Origin: Setomelanomma holmii
Taxonomy: Eukaryota; Ascomycota; Dothideomycetes; Pleosporales; Phaeosphaeriaceae
NCBI GenBank assembly: GCA_010015745.1
Contig: ML978407.1
Location: 1-17,281 of the forward strand
Length of the DNA stretch: 17,281 nt
Reading direction: 5' to 3'
In this document: piece by piece, positions 1 through 8,995 of the stretch
Layout: each line of letters starts with the position of its first letter
Numbering within the stretch: the first letter of the stretch is position 1
The notes under the pieces: generated by a model
Told to the model about the DNA's origin: nothing
The model's database searches: none
Seen by the model: the letters and a program-made list of their open reading frames with translations, nothing else
Made by a program: the position numbers and the translations under genes

Positions 1-1190
1 CCTCTCTGCGAGGCTTGTCTGCGAAGCAGGGCCTCTGGAATCCCTTGCCGGTCGAAGAAGCTCATTAGCGAGAGCAGGTCGGCTGCCGATGGCCGGGTCT
101 GCTGTATGTACTCGAAAGAGATCTGCCACGTCACGATGATCGAGTTGCTCACCCCTAAGTCTCGCTGGAGCTGGCCTTCATCGTAGTTGAGGAGGGTCGT
201 CTTCTTACGCTCACTTTTCCTGTACTCATCTAGGTACTTAGTTATAGAGCATCGAGGTGCTCTTTGCAAGATGTACGCCACTGCTCGAGCACGCCGGAGT
301 CGGTGAGCTTTTGGAAGAAGAGGATGTTGCCGAATCGTAGGCCTTTGTGGAGCCAGTCGATGGCGTGGAGGCACTTGACTAGGCGTATGAGCGTGAGACG
401 ATCGGTGAGGGTGGGGACGTCTTGCTCCTTTGGTAGTCTTCGATCAGGTTGCGGAGGGTGGTACTGTAAGGGTTGCGCATTGCGGCACAGAGGCGGGCTT
501 CTCGAAGACGAGGCCAAAGCGGGATTCACGGTTGTCGCTTTCGTCCACAAAGTAGCCGAGACAGTTCGGTGCTCGAAAGGGTACTTGCGGTTGTTCTGTT
601 TGAGGAGCGCAACGAGTTTCTCAACTCATCTATGTATTGGATGAAATCGCGCCATTGAGCAACGAGTCTTTCCCAGATGAGACCGAGGCCGCCGACCGTA
701 CCGAAGCCACGTACAGAGGCAATCCGGTTTAGATTAAGTGGAAGCCCAACGCGATGGCTGGGCCGGGCCAGCCAGACGACCACGTCAGCGACAACAGCCA
801 CCCTAGCGCTATAATGACCAGCTCTCCTGGCGCTAGAAACTAAACGGTCCGCTTGCTATCCCTGGACATGTTGTTGGAATTTCAAGTGAATGATCCGAGT
901 CACCCACCAAAATTTCAGTCTGCTCTTGCAGCAAAGGCATTCGGAGCCTACTATGTTTGGTTTCAAGCCGACCGAAAGAAGCAAGCAGCTGTTGCTGCCG
1001 GAGCATAATAACCATCATTTGCCTCTCGACGTATGGTCAAGCACGAGCTGTTCGTTAGCATCGTCCAGCTGGACAAGCTTGACCCAGTTTCAAGAGACGA
1101 TGTTCTTCAATCTTGAACTTGATCATCAAGGCCTAAGGATCGTCATCCAGGCGGCACGCATCCGCGATGAGCTTGTAGACTGAAGTGCAT
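1..1190 (-). pseudogene. decayed HeLo / kinase-like / NB-ARC (NLR-type) gene, runs off left edge
   Basis: Read on the minus strand, family-like segments appear in N-to-C order but in different frames. First comes a HeLo-like N-terminus (VYKLIADACRLDDDP, a TAG at 1133-1135, then ALMIKFKIEEHRLL) between about 1185 and 1080. Further HeLo-like text (ASFGRLETKHSRLR) lies near 900-1000. A kinase-like N-lobe strand, GYFVDESDNRESRFGLVFEKP, covers about 495-558. A catalytic-loop equivalent, LHAIDWLHKGLRFGNILFF, covers about 318-378. From about 290 to the edge another frame reads SITKYLDEYRKS, NSIIVTWQISFEYI and LLSLMSFFDRQGIP, which I recognise as the end of the NB-ARC/winged-helix region of fungal NLR-like proteins. 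No P-loop is visible between the kinase-like and NB-ARC parts, so the core looks deleted. In fungi such proteins act in non-self recognition and regulated cell death; this copy cannot be translated intact. Family assignment is from memory of conserved motifs. That it is dead is inferred from at least three frame changes plus the stop. Confidence 0.72.
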
Positions 1191-1199
1191 TAGCGCTGA

Positions 1200-2440
1200 C
1201 CATAGTGTACTTGAAAGAGGATTCGGCTCACCTTGGATACATCCTGAAAGAGCCTGGAAGCAGAATAGGTCCACAGCAATTGAAAGTTTGGCTCCAGACA
1301 TGATTGCAGCATGGAATGTTGAAATCTACACGATCGCAATGTAAGCCAAAAAGCGACATTGATATTCTGGAGATGAATAAACTTGTATATGTAGTTGCTT
1401 ACACGCAATCAAGATGCCTTGTAGCGATAATGCTTCACGCAGCGGAATAAAACAACAATGCGCAGCGGAAAGAAGGTGAAGACAGGAACATTTATACGCG
1501 CTAAGTTACTAGGCGGATAATTTGTGGCAGTATCGAGGGCGCAAGGCTGACACCGTAGATTCTAGCAATAAGTATTGGACTGTCGTAGGCAACAGTCTAT
1601 GGTGGCCTTTGCGAATTATGACACGACTTCATTTAATGCAGTGTTTCAGTCGATTGTCGATATACAGTATCGTGCTGCCGCTTGTGCGCAAGGAGTCGAA
1701 TGTGGCTGGGCTAGTTGCTCGATAGACGACAATGGCTTTGCGCTAGTGCGGAACGAGCGATGATCAGAAATGTCCGTCCTGCGCTTGTGCAACGTCCGCT
1801 TGGAGCCGCGCGTTTTCGAGATCGCGTGCCTGAGAATGCGAGCCATGAAGTGATACCGGTAGACCGGTGATCGAAATTGGGCTTAAGCTCCACTTGCACA
1901 ATTGGGGCTATGCTCAACGCCTCCCCTGCAAGAAATCACTCGCAGCCTAGCTAATTCAGCCTCACTAGACATGTTCCTCAGGCATCAACAACACCGGCTG
2001 AGGTGTATCAGCGCCGAACTGTGAGGTTGAGGAGCGCGAGACGCACGAGTTTCGACTTACTGCGACTTGGCCGCACCTACGTACAAACTTTGCTTTGCGG
2101 TGCAGATATTCCGTCATACATCTTGTTGCCTTGACTTGGCGTTGGTATGTTCTCGCCAATGCTCAAGTTTCGACGCTCTCGAAATGGATATTCCTTCCAC
2201 GATTGATCCCAGCGCCTCAAGCGCTCATGAGGCCAACAAGGCCACTGGTTCTTGAGCCTATTCCCGTGCATGCATCAGCCATTTCCTCTAGCAATCATAG
2301 AAATTACATCAACTAGATCGGGAAAATTGTCTGGTAAATCCCCCGCCTCTGGTCCCAGCCATCGTTCCTGCTTTTGAATAGACCCTTCTCCACATGATCC
2401 AAAATTCGAGGGCATGCGCATCTCGAGTCACCAACACGAG
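1200..2440. other. intergenic region without a recognisable gene
   Basis: About 1.2 kb in which no reading frame exceeds 75 codons and none carries a family motif I recognise. On the minus strand near 1790-1850 one frame reads a short helix-like stretch (ARDLENARLQADVAQAQD) before a stop. It could be a remnant of a coding sequence but is too short to name. A splice acceptor for the next gene is described in that gene's entry. Confidence 0.5.
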
Positions 2441-2455
2441 CTAACACACCATCAG

Positions 2456-3087
2456 CGATGCCAACAACCTTGGGCCCTTCGCCGTCCGCGTCGTATCGAT
2501 CAGGCGGATGGGCGAGCAGCCCATCAAAGCTAAGACGGCCCGGCCATTCACCGTAGTCCTCTTCCTTGGATTTTTCCTATCAGCTGTCCTTTTGGGGAAC
2601 TCGATCTGGCAGCCGAATGGCATGTCCACTGTTGCCACCGTCCTCTTTTCCCTCCTCTCAAGCCTCATTGGTTACTGTAGAAAATGGGCACTCCCCAAGC
2701 ACAAGATCACTACGGACAACATTCCTCACAGCGACGTGGTTATCCGGTACCCCAATCATAGCTTCCTCGTGGTACACTGTAACATAGATGTAGCTCGCGA
2801 GCTTTACTTTGCACCTGCTGAAATCGACTACCTCCTCAAACACTCCCCAGCATACAGAATCTTGAGCTTGATGCTCATGGGCGGCGTCATCTGTCTCGCT
2901 AATGCAAAAATCCAGTTACAAATCGATTGGGCAGCATCGTACATGACATTGGGCGCTGCATACTGGACAGTCGCTGCGCTGCAAGCTCCACTGGGATACA
3001 TCCTGCTATGAAGTCACCCACGAGTGCCTCTCGACCTCGACCATGGAGCTCAAGGCATATCCTTCGCAGAATTCAACCCTCACGCAG
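2456..3087 (+). pseudogene. conserved fungal multi-pass membrane protein, 5' part (split by hAT element)
   Basis: The main open frame runs from ATG 2508 (MGEQPIKAKTARPF). It is open upstream to 2456, where CTAAC (2441-2445) followed by CAG (2453-2455) looks like a fungal branch point and 3' splice site, so the protein probably starts in an unseen upstream exon. Four hydrophobic segments lie at about residues 14-34, 38-57, 118-136 and 142-158 from Met2508. Between them is a soluble stretch containing DVVIRYPNHSFLVV and VARELYFAPAEIDYLLK, which I recognise as a conserved fungal hypothetical membrane protein of unknown function. After VAAL the frame slips: the original frame ends at TGA 3009-3011, while the next frame reads LHWDTSCYEVTHECL and stays open to 3087, so there is an indel near 2988-2993. 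The coding sequence then stops at the hAT insertion and resumes at 6376. Function is unknown. The frameshift could be real or a sequence error. Confidence 0.72.
3080..3087 (+). repeat. left target-site duplication TCACGCAG
   Basis: Exact 8-bp direct repeat of 6368-6375, directly flanking the hAT element. Eight bases is the standard hAT duplication length. It lies inside the membrane-protein reading frame. Confidence 0.92.
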
Positions 3088-3109
3088 CATACCTACCAAC
3101 AATCCAGCC
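3088..3109 (+). repeat. left terminal inverted repeat of the hAT element
   Basis: The outer 8 bp CATACCTA are followed by the exact 14-bp core CCAACAATCCAGCC, which is inverted at the other end. 18 of 22 positions pair with the right terminus. Confidence 0.88.
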
Positions 3110-3245
3110 GGCTTGATGAGCTGGCTTGGCTGGCTTGAGGCTTGATAGTTCTATCAAGTCAAGCTGGCTCATAGTCATTTGTTATCAAGCCAAGCTGCTG
3201 ATGGAGGCTGGCTTGATTAGCTTGTAAGGCTTGATTGAGGCAAGC
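3110..3245 (+). repeat. left subterminal GGCTTG/CAAGCC repeat cluster with a hairpin
   Basis: Multiple copies of GGCTTG or its reverse complement CAAGCC occur here (for example near 3110, 3123, 3132, 3139, 3185, 3209 and 3227), on both strands. A perfect hairpin, CTTGATAG-TT-CTATCAAG, sits at 3141-3158. In other hAT elements such short subterminal repeats are binding sites for the transposase zinc finger; that role is inferred here. Confidence 0.75.
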
Positions 3246-3661
3246 GATGAGGCTGTTGGGTGGCAGTGAGAGCGATCTCACGATAGTTTTCTGGTGTTGT
3301 GTTATCAATATATATACTTACTGTTTTTGCTGTACGATCATTGACCTGCCAACCAGCTTCAGGAGCTGCTATAGTGTACGTCTTGACGTTCAAGCCCTCG
3401 TTATGAGGGGCGAGCTAACCCGCAGTTTCGCTCTGGTCGGTTATTGGCACACGAAGGTGCAGGGTTCTCTTTTTGCTATTTTTGATATCAGTCGTATCTT
3501 ATTTTTAGCTCATTTGCCCAGCCACATCTACGTCTAACTACCACTTTTGCGCTCTATACGCTCTACGCTCTAATCTATCTATTCTTTACTCTATTACGCC
3601 TTCTATCTAGTGTTGCTACAGCTGCTTCTATTGCTATATCGTCGCCGCGTCTATCGCTATT

Positions 3662-6217
3662 ATGCCACTTAAAAAACGCGTCTCCAGCAGTGCAACTGCC
3701 TCCTCAAACAAGCGCGTCAAAGGCACCAAGAGCCAGCCTATACCAGTCGATACCCAGCCTACGTCGCCACGGCCCTCGCCCCGCAAAGCTCTACTTAAGG
3801 CCTCCCAGACCTTTACTTTTGAGTCGCGATTGCGCGACTCTCAGGCCAAAGACGCGCTTATTGCGCCTATCGAGAGCAGCGAGATTGCAACAATCACACC
3901 GTCAGCTACCGTTGACGACGGTACCGTAGATACAGCTATAGACGCAGCTCTTAAGGATGACTTCACTGGTATTGATTGGACGCGTCTGCCGCGATATATG
4001 AAGCCACTGGCATCCCAGAGATCCAAGAAGAGCTAGGTCTTCAACCACGGCTGGCGCGTAGCGTTACTCAAAGACCCAGATCGCATCTTTTTCGTGTGCT
4101 CTTATTGCCACAAGCACAAGTGCCTCAGTGGGATATACGAGACGACGCAAGCCCCATCAGCAGCTGCTCGCCACCTAGAAGAGAACACGCGCGGCCATGG
4201 TTACCGAGCGCCCAAAAAAGCTACTGTTGTAGCAGTGAAAAGCGCTCTCTGGAGGTCAATCCAAGACGGTAATACTGAGGTCTCTCAAGGTCTCGCCAAC
4301 GCGCTCTCAGGCTTCAATACTCAGGCCTTTAGGCTAGCAGCTGTTAGCTGGCTTGTCGAGAACAATCACCCACTGTCTGAGTTCAAGTCAAGCTCTTTTC
4401 AACAGCTTATTGCCATAGCAAATCCGGAGGCTAAGAGAGCTCTGTGGTCGTCACCTATGAGCGTGTAACGCTACGTATTACGTCTATTCGATCTCATTAA
4501 ACCGCGCGTTGTCCGCGACCTGTCGCGGGCGCTGAGCAAAATCCATATTAGCTTTGACGGATGGACGACAAAGAGTAGCGAGCGTGGCTTCTTGGGCGTC
4601 GCCGCGCACTACGTTGACAGCAGTGGCAACTTACAAGACTTGCCTATCGCGCTACCTCAGCTTACTGGCTGCCACAGCAGCAAGAGGATAGCAGAAGCTG
4701 TATACGAGACGCTGCAGGACTTCAGCGTCAACCCAAGTACAGTCGGCTACTTTGTACTCGACAACGCCAGCAACAACGACTCTGCCGTCGCTGCGCTCGC
4801 GTTGAAGATGGGCTTTGACGCCGTCTATCGTCGCCTCCACTGCAGTCCGCATACGCTCAACCTCATCAGTACAGCGCTCCTCTGGAGCAACGAGAAGAAC
4901 GCCTACGGTAACTATTTGAGCCAGCTTGCTGACGAGGGCGCGTTTATGCGCGAATGGAGACGCAACGGTCCTCTTGGAGTCCTTCTAAGCGTCCTCAGCT
5001 GTATAAAAACACCACAACAATACGCGCTGTTTGAGGACTTTCAGCGCCTCTCTCACCGTGAGCTACCTGCTAATCCGCCTGCTAAAGATCGCAAGATCCT
5101 CAAGCCCGTCAAGCCTGTCGTTACCCGCTGGAACTCGTACTACTCGTGCTTTGAGCGCGCTGTACAATTGCAGCCAGCTATTAACGCCTACGCCAGTCAC
5201 CATATACGACGAATACGCGATGAGGACACGTACGCCGCAAGTCGCCGCAACAAGCTGCCTGACGCGCAGCCGTGAATGCGATCCGACGGTCTTACAGCTA
5301 CAGATTGGGCTGTAATTACAGAGTACATGGAGGTGTTGAAGCCGCTGAAAGCAGCTACTTTGCGCCTTGAAGGGCGCGGTAAAGGCGGACGCTTTGGAGC
5401 TATTGCTGAGATAATACCAGTCTTCGAATATATCCTATCGTACTACGAGCAGCGCGTCACGTCCTACGAGAGCGTGGACTACAACGCCCATGACGAGGCG
5501 CCCGAGGACCATCTCGCGATCAATTTGCGCGCAGCGTGGGCAAAGTCAAAAGACTACTACAGCAAACTTGACGACTCTCCAGCGTACTACGCTGCTACAA
5601 TACTCCATCCGTACTACAAAACCTACTGTGACGTAGCTTGGGCAGATAGCCCTAAGTGGCTTATAGCGAATAATTGCAAATTTCGTGCTTTGTGGGCGCA
5701 ATACAGAAGCTTACCGAGCGCTGTAAGGCACCGCCCAAGAGTGATCTCTAACGATATGGACGACGCAATCGACAGCCTCATCAACCTAGACGCTGCCGCC
5801 AATAGTAGCACAGAGGAGGACGAGTTCGACAGGTAGAAACGCGGCGAGCCACGCGCGGAGAAGGGTTCAGATCACGCAAACAGCCCTATAAAGTACTGGG
5901 TATCATTGCGCGATTGCTACCCCAGCCTCAGCCAGCTTGCGATTGACGTACTCTCTATTCCAGCCTCAAGTTGCGAGTGTGAGCGCATGTTCAGTGAGCT
6001 AGGCGACCTCTTAGAGCCTCGCCGTCGCGCTATCTCACCAGAACTTTTGGCAGCCATACAGTGCGTAAGAAGGTGGATAAGAGTAGGCCTAGGCGACGGC
6101 AATAACCTTGGGAAACCACCAATGTTAACAGACGCTGACATGGATATCTTGTATAGTATTAGCTTATGGGTCACCCAGGACGAGAATTCGGACGAAAATC
6201 TACAACACCAAGAATAA
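3662..6217 (+). pseudogene. hAT transposase, single frame with four nonsense codons
   Basis: From ATG 3662 to TAA 6215-6217 one frame (852 codons including the stop) carries every hAT landmark. There is a basic N-terminus, then a BED-like zinc finger (CSYCHKHKC followed by two His in ARHLEENTRGH) around 4096-4200. The first catalytic region is ISFDGWTTKSS (about 4547-4580) and the second LDNASNNDSAV (about 4757-4790), followed by RLHCSPHTLNL. The insertion-domain/TRWNS motif is KPVVTRWNSYY (about 5113-5145), and YYAATILHPYYKT follows near 5587-5625. The C-terminal dimerisation domain reads IPASSCECERMFSELGDLLEPRR (about 5960-6030). The frame is interrupted by TAG 4034-4036, TAA 4466-4468, TGA 5273-5275 and TAG 5834-5836, with no frameshift. 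The protein would cut and paste the element; this copy should give no full-length enzyme unless stops are read through. I see no introns. Confidence 0.9.
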
Positions 6218-6345
6218 TATACTATCAAGCCTTCAAGCTTAACAAGCCAGCTTCAAGCCAAGCCAAGCCGCCCAAAACAGCCTAACAAGCCAGCCGACGC
6301 TGCCAGCAATCAAGCTCAAGCCAAGCCGAGGGCGCTGGCTGGATT
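6218..6345 (+). repeat. right subterminal CAAGCC repeat cluster of the hAT element
   Basis: Dense CAAGCC copies, some in tandem (CAAGCCAAGCCAAGCC near 6252-6267), mirror the GGCTTG cluster at the left end. CTATCAAG, one arm of the left hairpin, recurs at 6222-6229. These are presumed transposase-binding sites. Confidence 0.75.
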
Positions 6346-6367
6346 GGCTGGATTGTTGGAAAGTCTA
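6346..6367 (-). repeat. right terminal inverted repeat of the hAT element
   Basis: On the minus strand it reads TAGACTTT then CCAACAATCCAGCC. The inner 14 bp are identical to the left terminus and 4 of the outer 8 match. It abuts the TCACGCAG duplication at 6368. Confidence 0.88.
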
Positions 6368-6375
6368 TCACGCAG
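6368..6375 (+). repeat. right target-site duplication TCACGCAG
   Basis: Exact copy of 3080-3087. Removing the element plus one copy rejoins the host frame across the codons for NSTLTQ and ALWNTIVV. Confidence 0.92.
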
Positions 6376-6630
6376 GCGCTATGGAACACAATCGTGGTTG
6401 CTAAGACCACGAGCTGGGTTAGCAAGATCAATGCTTGCCCAAACACACAAGCATGGACAGATTGGCTTCATGTGGCACGCACGCGCAGTGGCGACGTCTG
6501 GCAGAAGAAAGATGGTGTCAAGATATGGGAAGTGCCTCACTGGGACCCACAGAGCGCTTTGGCAGAGATGCTGGACCAGCAGGCAGACATGGTCGACCAG
6601 CATACGACATCGGGAGCGGAAGAGCATTGA
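6376..6630 (+). pseudogene. conserved fungal membrane protein, 3' part after the hAT insertion
   Basis: The frame reads TQALWNTIVVAKTTSWVSK, then NACPNTQAWTDWLHVA and KIWEVPHWDPQSALAEML, and ends at TGA 6628-6630. This fits the C-terminal, soluble part of the membrane-protein family whose N-terminal half lies at 2456-3087. With one target duplication removed, the frame before the element (WDTSCYEVTHECL...NSTLTQ) runs directly into this one without a stop or shift. The fragment has no start of its own and is not expected to be made as a separate protein. The acidic/His end (TTSGAEEH) is not distinctive. Confidence 0.82.
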
Positions 6631-7777
6631 TGACTGGATTTGGATCTGACTACAATAGCCCCCTACGCAGCTTGACACACCTCTGATCTCAATTCCGCTA
6701 GCCTCATACTACCGCTCTACTTCTTCGCCAACCAGCTTCTGCCGTCCCAGACTTTTCGTGCCCAGTCGTGCTCTCTGTCTCAAAATCCGTCAGAATTCGA
6801 ACGCTGGCGTCCAGTCTCAAGCCAAGATTGTACCAGGAGCACTTCCGACGTTAGAACGCTCATACTCAAGCACCCACACAAGCACCTTCAGACTATTCTC
6901 CCTTGCCACTGGACCACTGGCCATCGCATATATCGTCAGCTTCGCGGAAGATGGATCTCGGCCGGTGCTCTTGACTGAACAGGCTTCTGGCAACGTATGC
7001 CTAGATTGTGCAGTGATTCTGCGTTCTCGGCTTGTTCCGGCCGGAGTCTCTGCGGGTTTGTCATTTCAGACATTTACCCTGATGTCATGTGCATCTGCGT
7101 CCATATCACATGATTCAAGCGATGTGTCACAATGATCGGCGCATGCACCACGCGCCGAAGAGCGGACTGGAGCACGATGCAATCCGATCAGAAACTACGC
7201 CGCCGTGAGTGGTTCTGGCCAGGTACCCCGTCGCGGTGCTGAATTTGGAGGTGCTTGGCAAGGTGTCGCGTCACTCGCCCCAGTTGCCACCCTTATGATC
7301 GCGTTCGCGAGTTCGCTTTTCGTTCTCTTCCACCCTCCAGCTTTACTTTCACTCTCACTCTCACTCACCACGTACCAGCTCCTCCAACTTCGGTAATTCA
7401 TACTACCAGCAAGATCGTCTCATCACAGTCAGTCTCCCTATCACGGTCAATATTCCCAGGTTGGTGCGCAGTACCGCAGTGCAACATGCCATGTGACAAG
7501 TCAAGCCGCTCCGGGCTCGTTTTCACTTTCATTGCTCATCTTTACCGCCCGGAGCAAACTCTTGCTCACCGCACAATATTGCCTAATTCTCCGCCGCTGC
7601 TCACTACTTGCCGTCTTCTCCTCCATCCGACACGACAAGCTCGCTCCCGACCACGACACAGCTGGCACCAGCTCCAGAGTCCTCGGTAATTCCACCGGAC
7701 TCGAAAGGCTCTCTTTGAAACCGGACAAAGTAACTCTGACGAGCGTCTCACCGCTGCATCCGCTCCCCACGGTCGTC
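6631..7777. other. intergenic / upstream region of the 7778 gene
   Basis: About 1.15 kb with no convincing gene. The last ~450 bp are pyrimidine-rich, as is common upstream of fungal transcription starts, and include a (TCACTC)3 tract at 7349-7366. The frame of the downstream gene stays open back to 7493 but contains no ATG before 7778, so this is probably leader or promoter rather than coding. Confidence 0.5.
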
Positions 7778-8995
7778 ATGGACCCATCGCATACGATGGG
7801 CGAAGTCAACCCTCAAGCGACTAATACTGATCTCCAGAACGTCCATGACATGGTCACCTTCATGAGCGAGAAACACGACCACGGAGGCGAATCTGCCGCG
7901 GCTCTACAGGCATATGAGGATTCAGCCTTTACTAGAGTCTCGTCGAATGAGACTTACAAGGATCCACCCAGAGCTGTGCTCAGCGATCCAGCATTCGATG
8001 ATCGCCCGCCATCGAAGGTCATTGACGAGCATGGTTGTGGCGACAGGCAGGAGTCAGATGACGATGAGCCATTGTGCACGCGCATACAGCGTCACCCTTC
8101 TGTCTTAAGTGAGTCCGTCATGTCTTCTGTCACAGGCGATAAGCGTGGTAGGGTTCAAGCTCAGGAGGACGACTCGGACAGTGAATTCGTCTTCTCCAGA
8201 CCATCGAAGAAAAAGATTGCCAACCCTCCAGCTACGAAGGCACAGTCGAGCCCGATCACCATCGCCGAAAGACGTGACTCCTCGTCCTCCGAGACCGAGT
8301 CCATCGACTGGAAACTCCCTACCTTCGAGGCTCAGTTTGAGCATGGTAAGACTAAGAACGACCCCACCGTCGCCAAAATCTCCATCCCCAACCTCGTCCG
8401 CGAAGAATTGCTGCTCAGCCCCGACCACTCCGACCAAGAGACCCACCTCCTCCTCAACGTCTTCCTCCCGGCGCAACAAGCCCGGTCCTACCCCGACCCG
8501 GAGCCGAAAGCCGCAGTTCTCAACTTCCACACCATCGCAGTCATGGTCATCGAGGCCTTTGTGCAATTCGAGATCGGCGACGAATTCGGCATGGGCCGCG
8601 GACACTGTCATGACAAGCACAATCAGGGCGAAGAGGAGTACGAGCGTGTACGGAGCGCGATGGAAGCGGATGTAGACGAGATTTTCTTTGCGCTGGTGGA
8701 TCGGTGGCGCGCGGGAATCGAGTCGAACAAGCAACCCTCCAAGCTGATTCGCGGCGTGCAGGAGTTTTGCGATACGGCGCTTGACATCATATACTATGTC
8801 AAAGAGAATGGGTTGGTGACAGAGAAGCGGCCCGCAGTCAGGAGGGATAAGGGTGCCAAGAGTGATGCGAGGAAGGTTGGTGAGGGCAAGGAGGATGCAG
8901 GGGGTGAGAATGGAAAGAACAAAGGAAAGGCGAAGTCGAAGGTTCAAGAGGATGGGAAGATAGCGACTACAAAGGGTGGTGGCGTGAAGCGCTAG
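7778..8995 (+). CDS. hypothetical charged fungal protein, 405 aa
   Basis: An uninterrupted frame runs from ATG 7778 (gtcATGG context, MDPSHTMGEVNPQ) to TAG 8993-8995; 7778 is the first ATG in the frame. I do not recognise the family. The N-terminal ~170 residues are polar and acidic/serine-rich (QESDDDEPL, EDDSDSEFVFS) with a basic patch (SRPSKKKIANPP, about residue 143) that could be a nuclear signal. The centre, from about residue 173 (SIDWKLPTFEAQFEHG) to about 350, looks folded and mostly helical: ELLLSPDHSDQETHLLLNVF, AVMVIEAFVQFEIGDEFGMG, VDEIFFALVDRWRAG, VQEFCDTALDIIYYVKENG. The last ~55 residues are a Lys/Gly-rich tail. There is no signal peptide or membrane segment. The GTGAGT near 8108 has its only nearby AG 27 nt later, too short for an intron, so I treat the gene as intronless. 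A DNA/chromatin or nuclear role would be a guess from composition only. Confidence 0.75.
   Translation: MDPSHTMGEVNPQATNTDLQNVHDMVTFMSEKHDHGGESAAALQAYEDSAFTRVSSNETYKDPPRAVLSDPAFDDRPPSKVIDEHGCGDRQESDDDEPLCTRIQRHPSVLSESVMSSVTGDKRGRVQAQEDDSDSEFVFSRPSKKKIANPPATKAQSSPITIAERRDSSSSETESIDWKLPTFEAQFEHGKTKNDPTVAKISIPNLVREELLLSPDHSDQETHLLLNVFLPAQQARSYPDPEPKAAVLNFHTIAVMVIEAFVQFEIGDEFGMGRGHCHDKHNQGEEEYERVRSAMEADVDEIFFALVDRWRAGIESNKQPSKLIRGVQEFCDTALDIIYYVKENGLVTEKRPAVRRDKGAKSDARKVGEGKEDAGGENGKNKGKAKSKVQEDGKIATTKGGGVKR

Larger units (their letters stand above)
3088..6367 (+). mobile_element. complete hAT-superfamily DNA transposon, 3,280 bp
   Basis: The element is delimited by an exact 8-bp target duplication (TCACGCAG at 3080-3087 and 6368-6375). 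Its 22-bp terminal inverted repeats (3088-3109 and 6346-6367) match at 18 of 22 positions: the inner 14 bp, CCAACAATCCAGCC, are exact and all four mismatches fall in the outer 8 bp. The ends start CA and TA, as usual for hAT. Both ends carry many copies of GGCTTG/CAAGCC as subterminal repeats. The interior holds one transposase frame (3662-6217) with hAT motifs and four nonsense codons. It has inserted in the same orientation as the membrane-protein gene. With a broken transposase and degenerate outermost bases it is probably immobile by itself, but could in principle be mobilised by an intact relative. Confidence 0.93.

Noticed and set aside
3096..6359. Transposon boundaries at the exact 14-bp inverted repeat alone
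   Set aside because: Flanks at that boundary do not match (CATACCTA and AAAGTCTA). Moving out 8 bp on both sides gives an exact 8-bp target duplication and 22-bp ends.
7493..7777. N-terminal extension of the charged protein
   Set aside because: Open frame beginning with GTG and no ATG before 7778; pyrimidine-rich leader is more likely.
8108..8143. Intron with GTGAGT donor inside the charged-protein gene
   Set aside because: The nearest acceptor gives only about 27 nt, too short for a fungal intron, and the frame is open through it.
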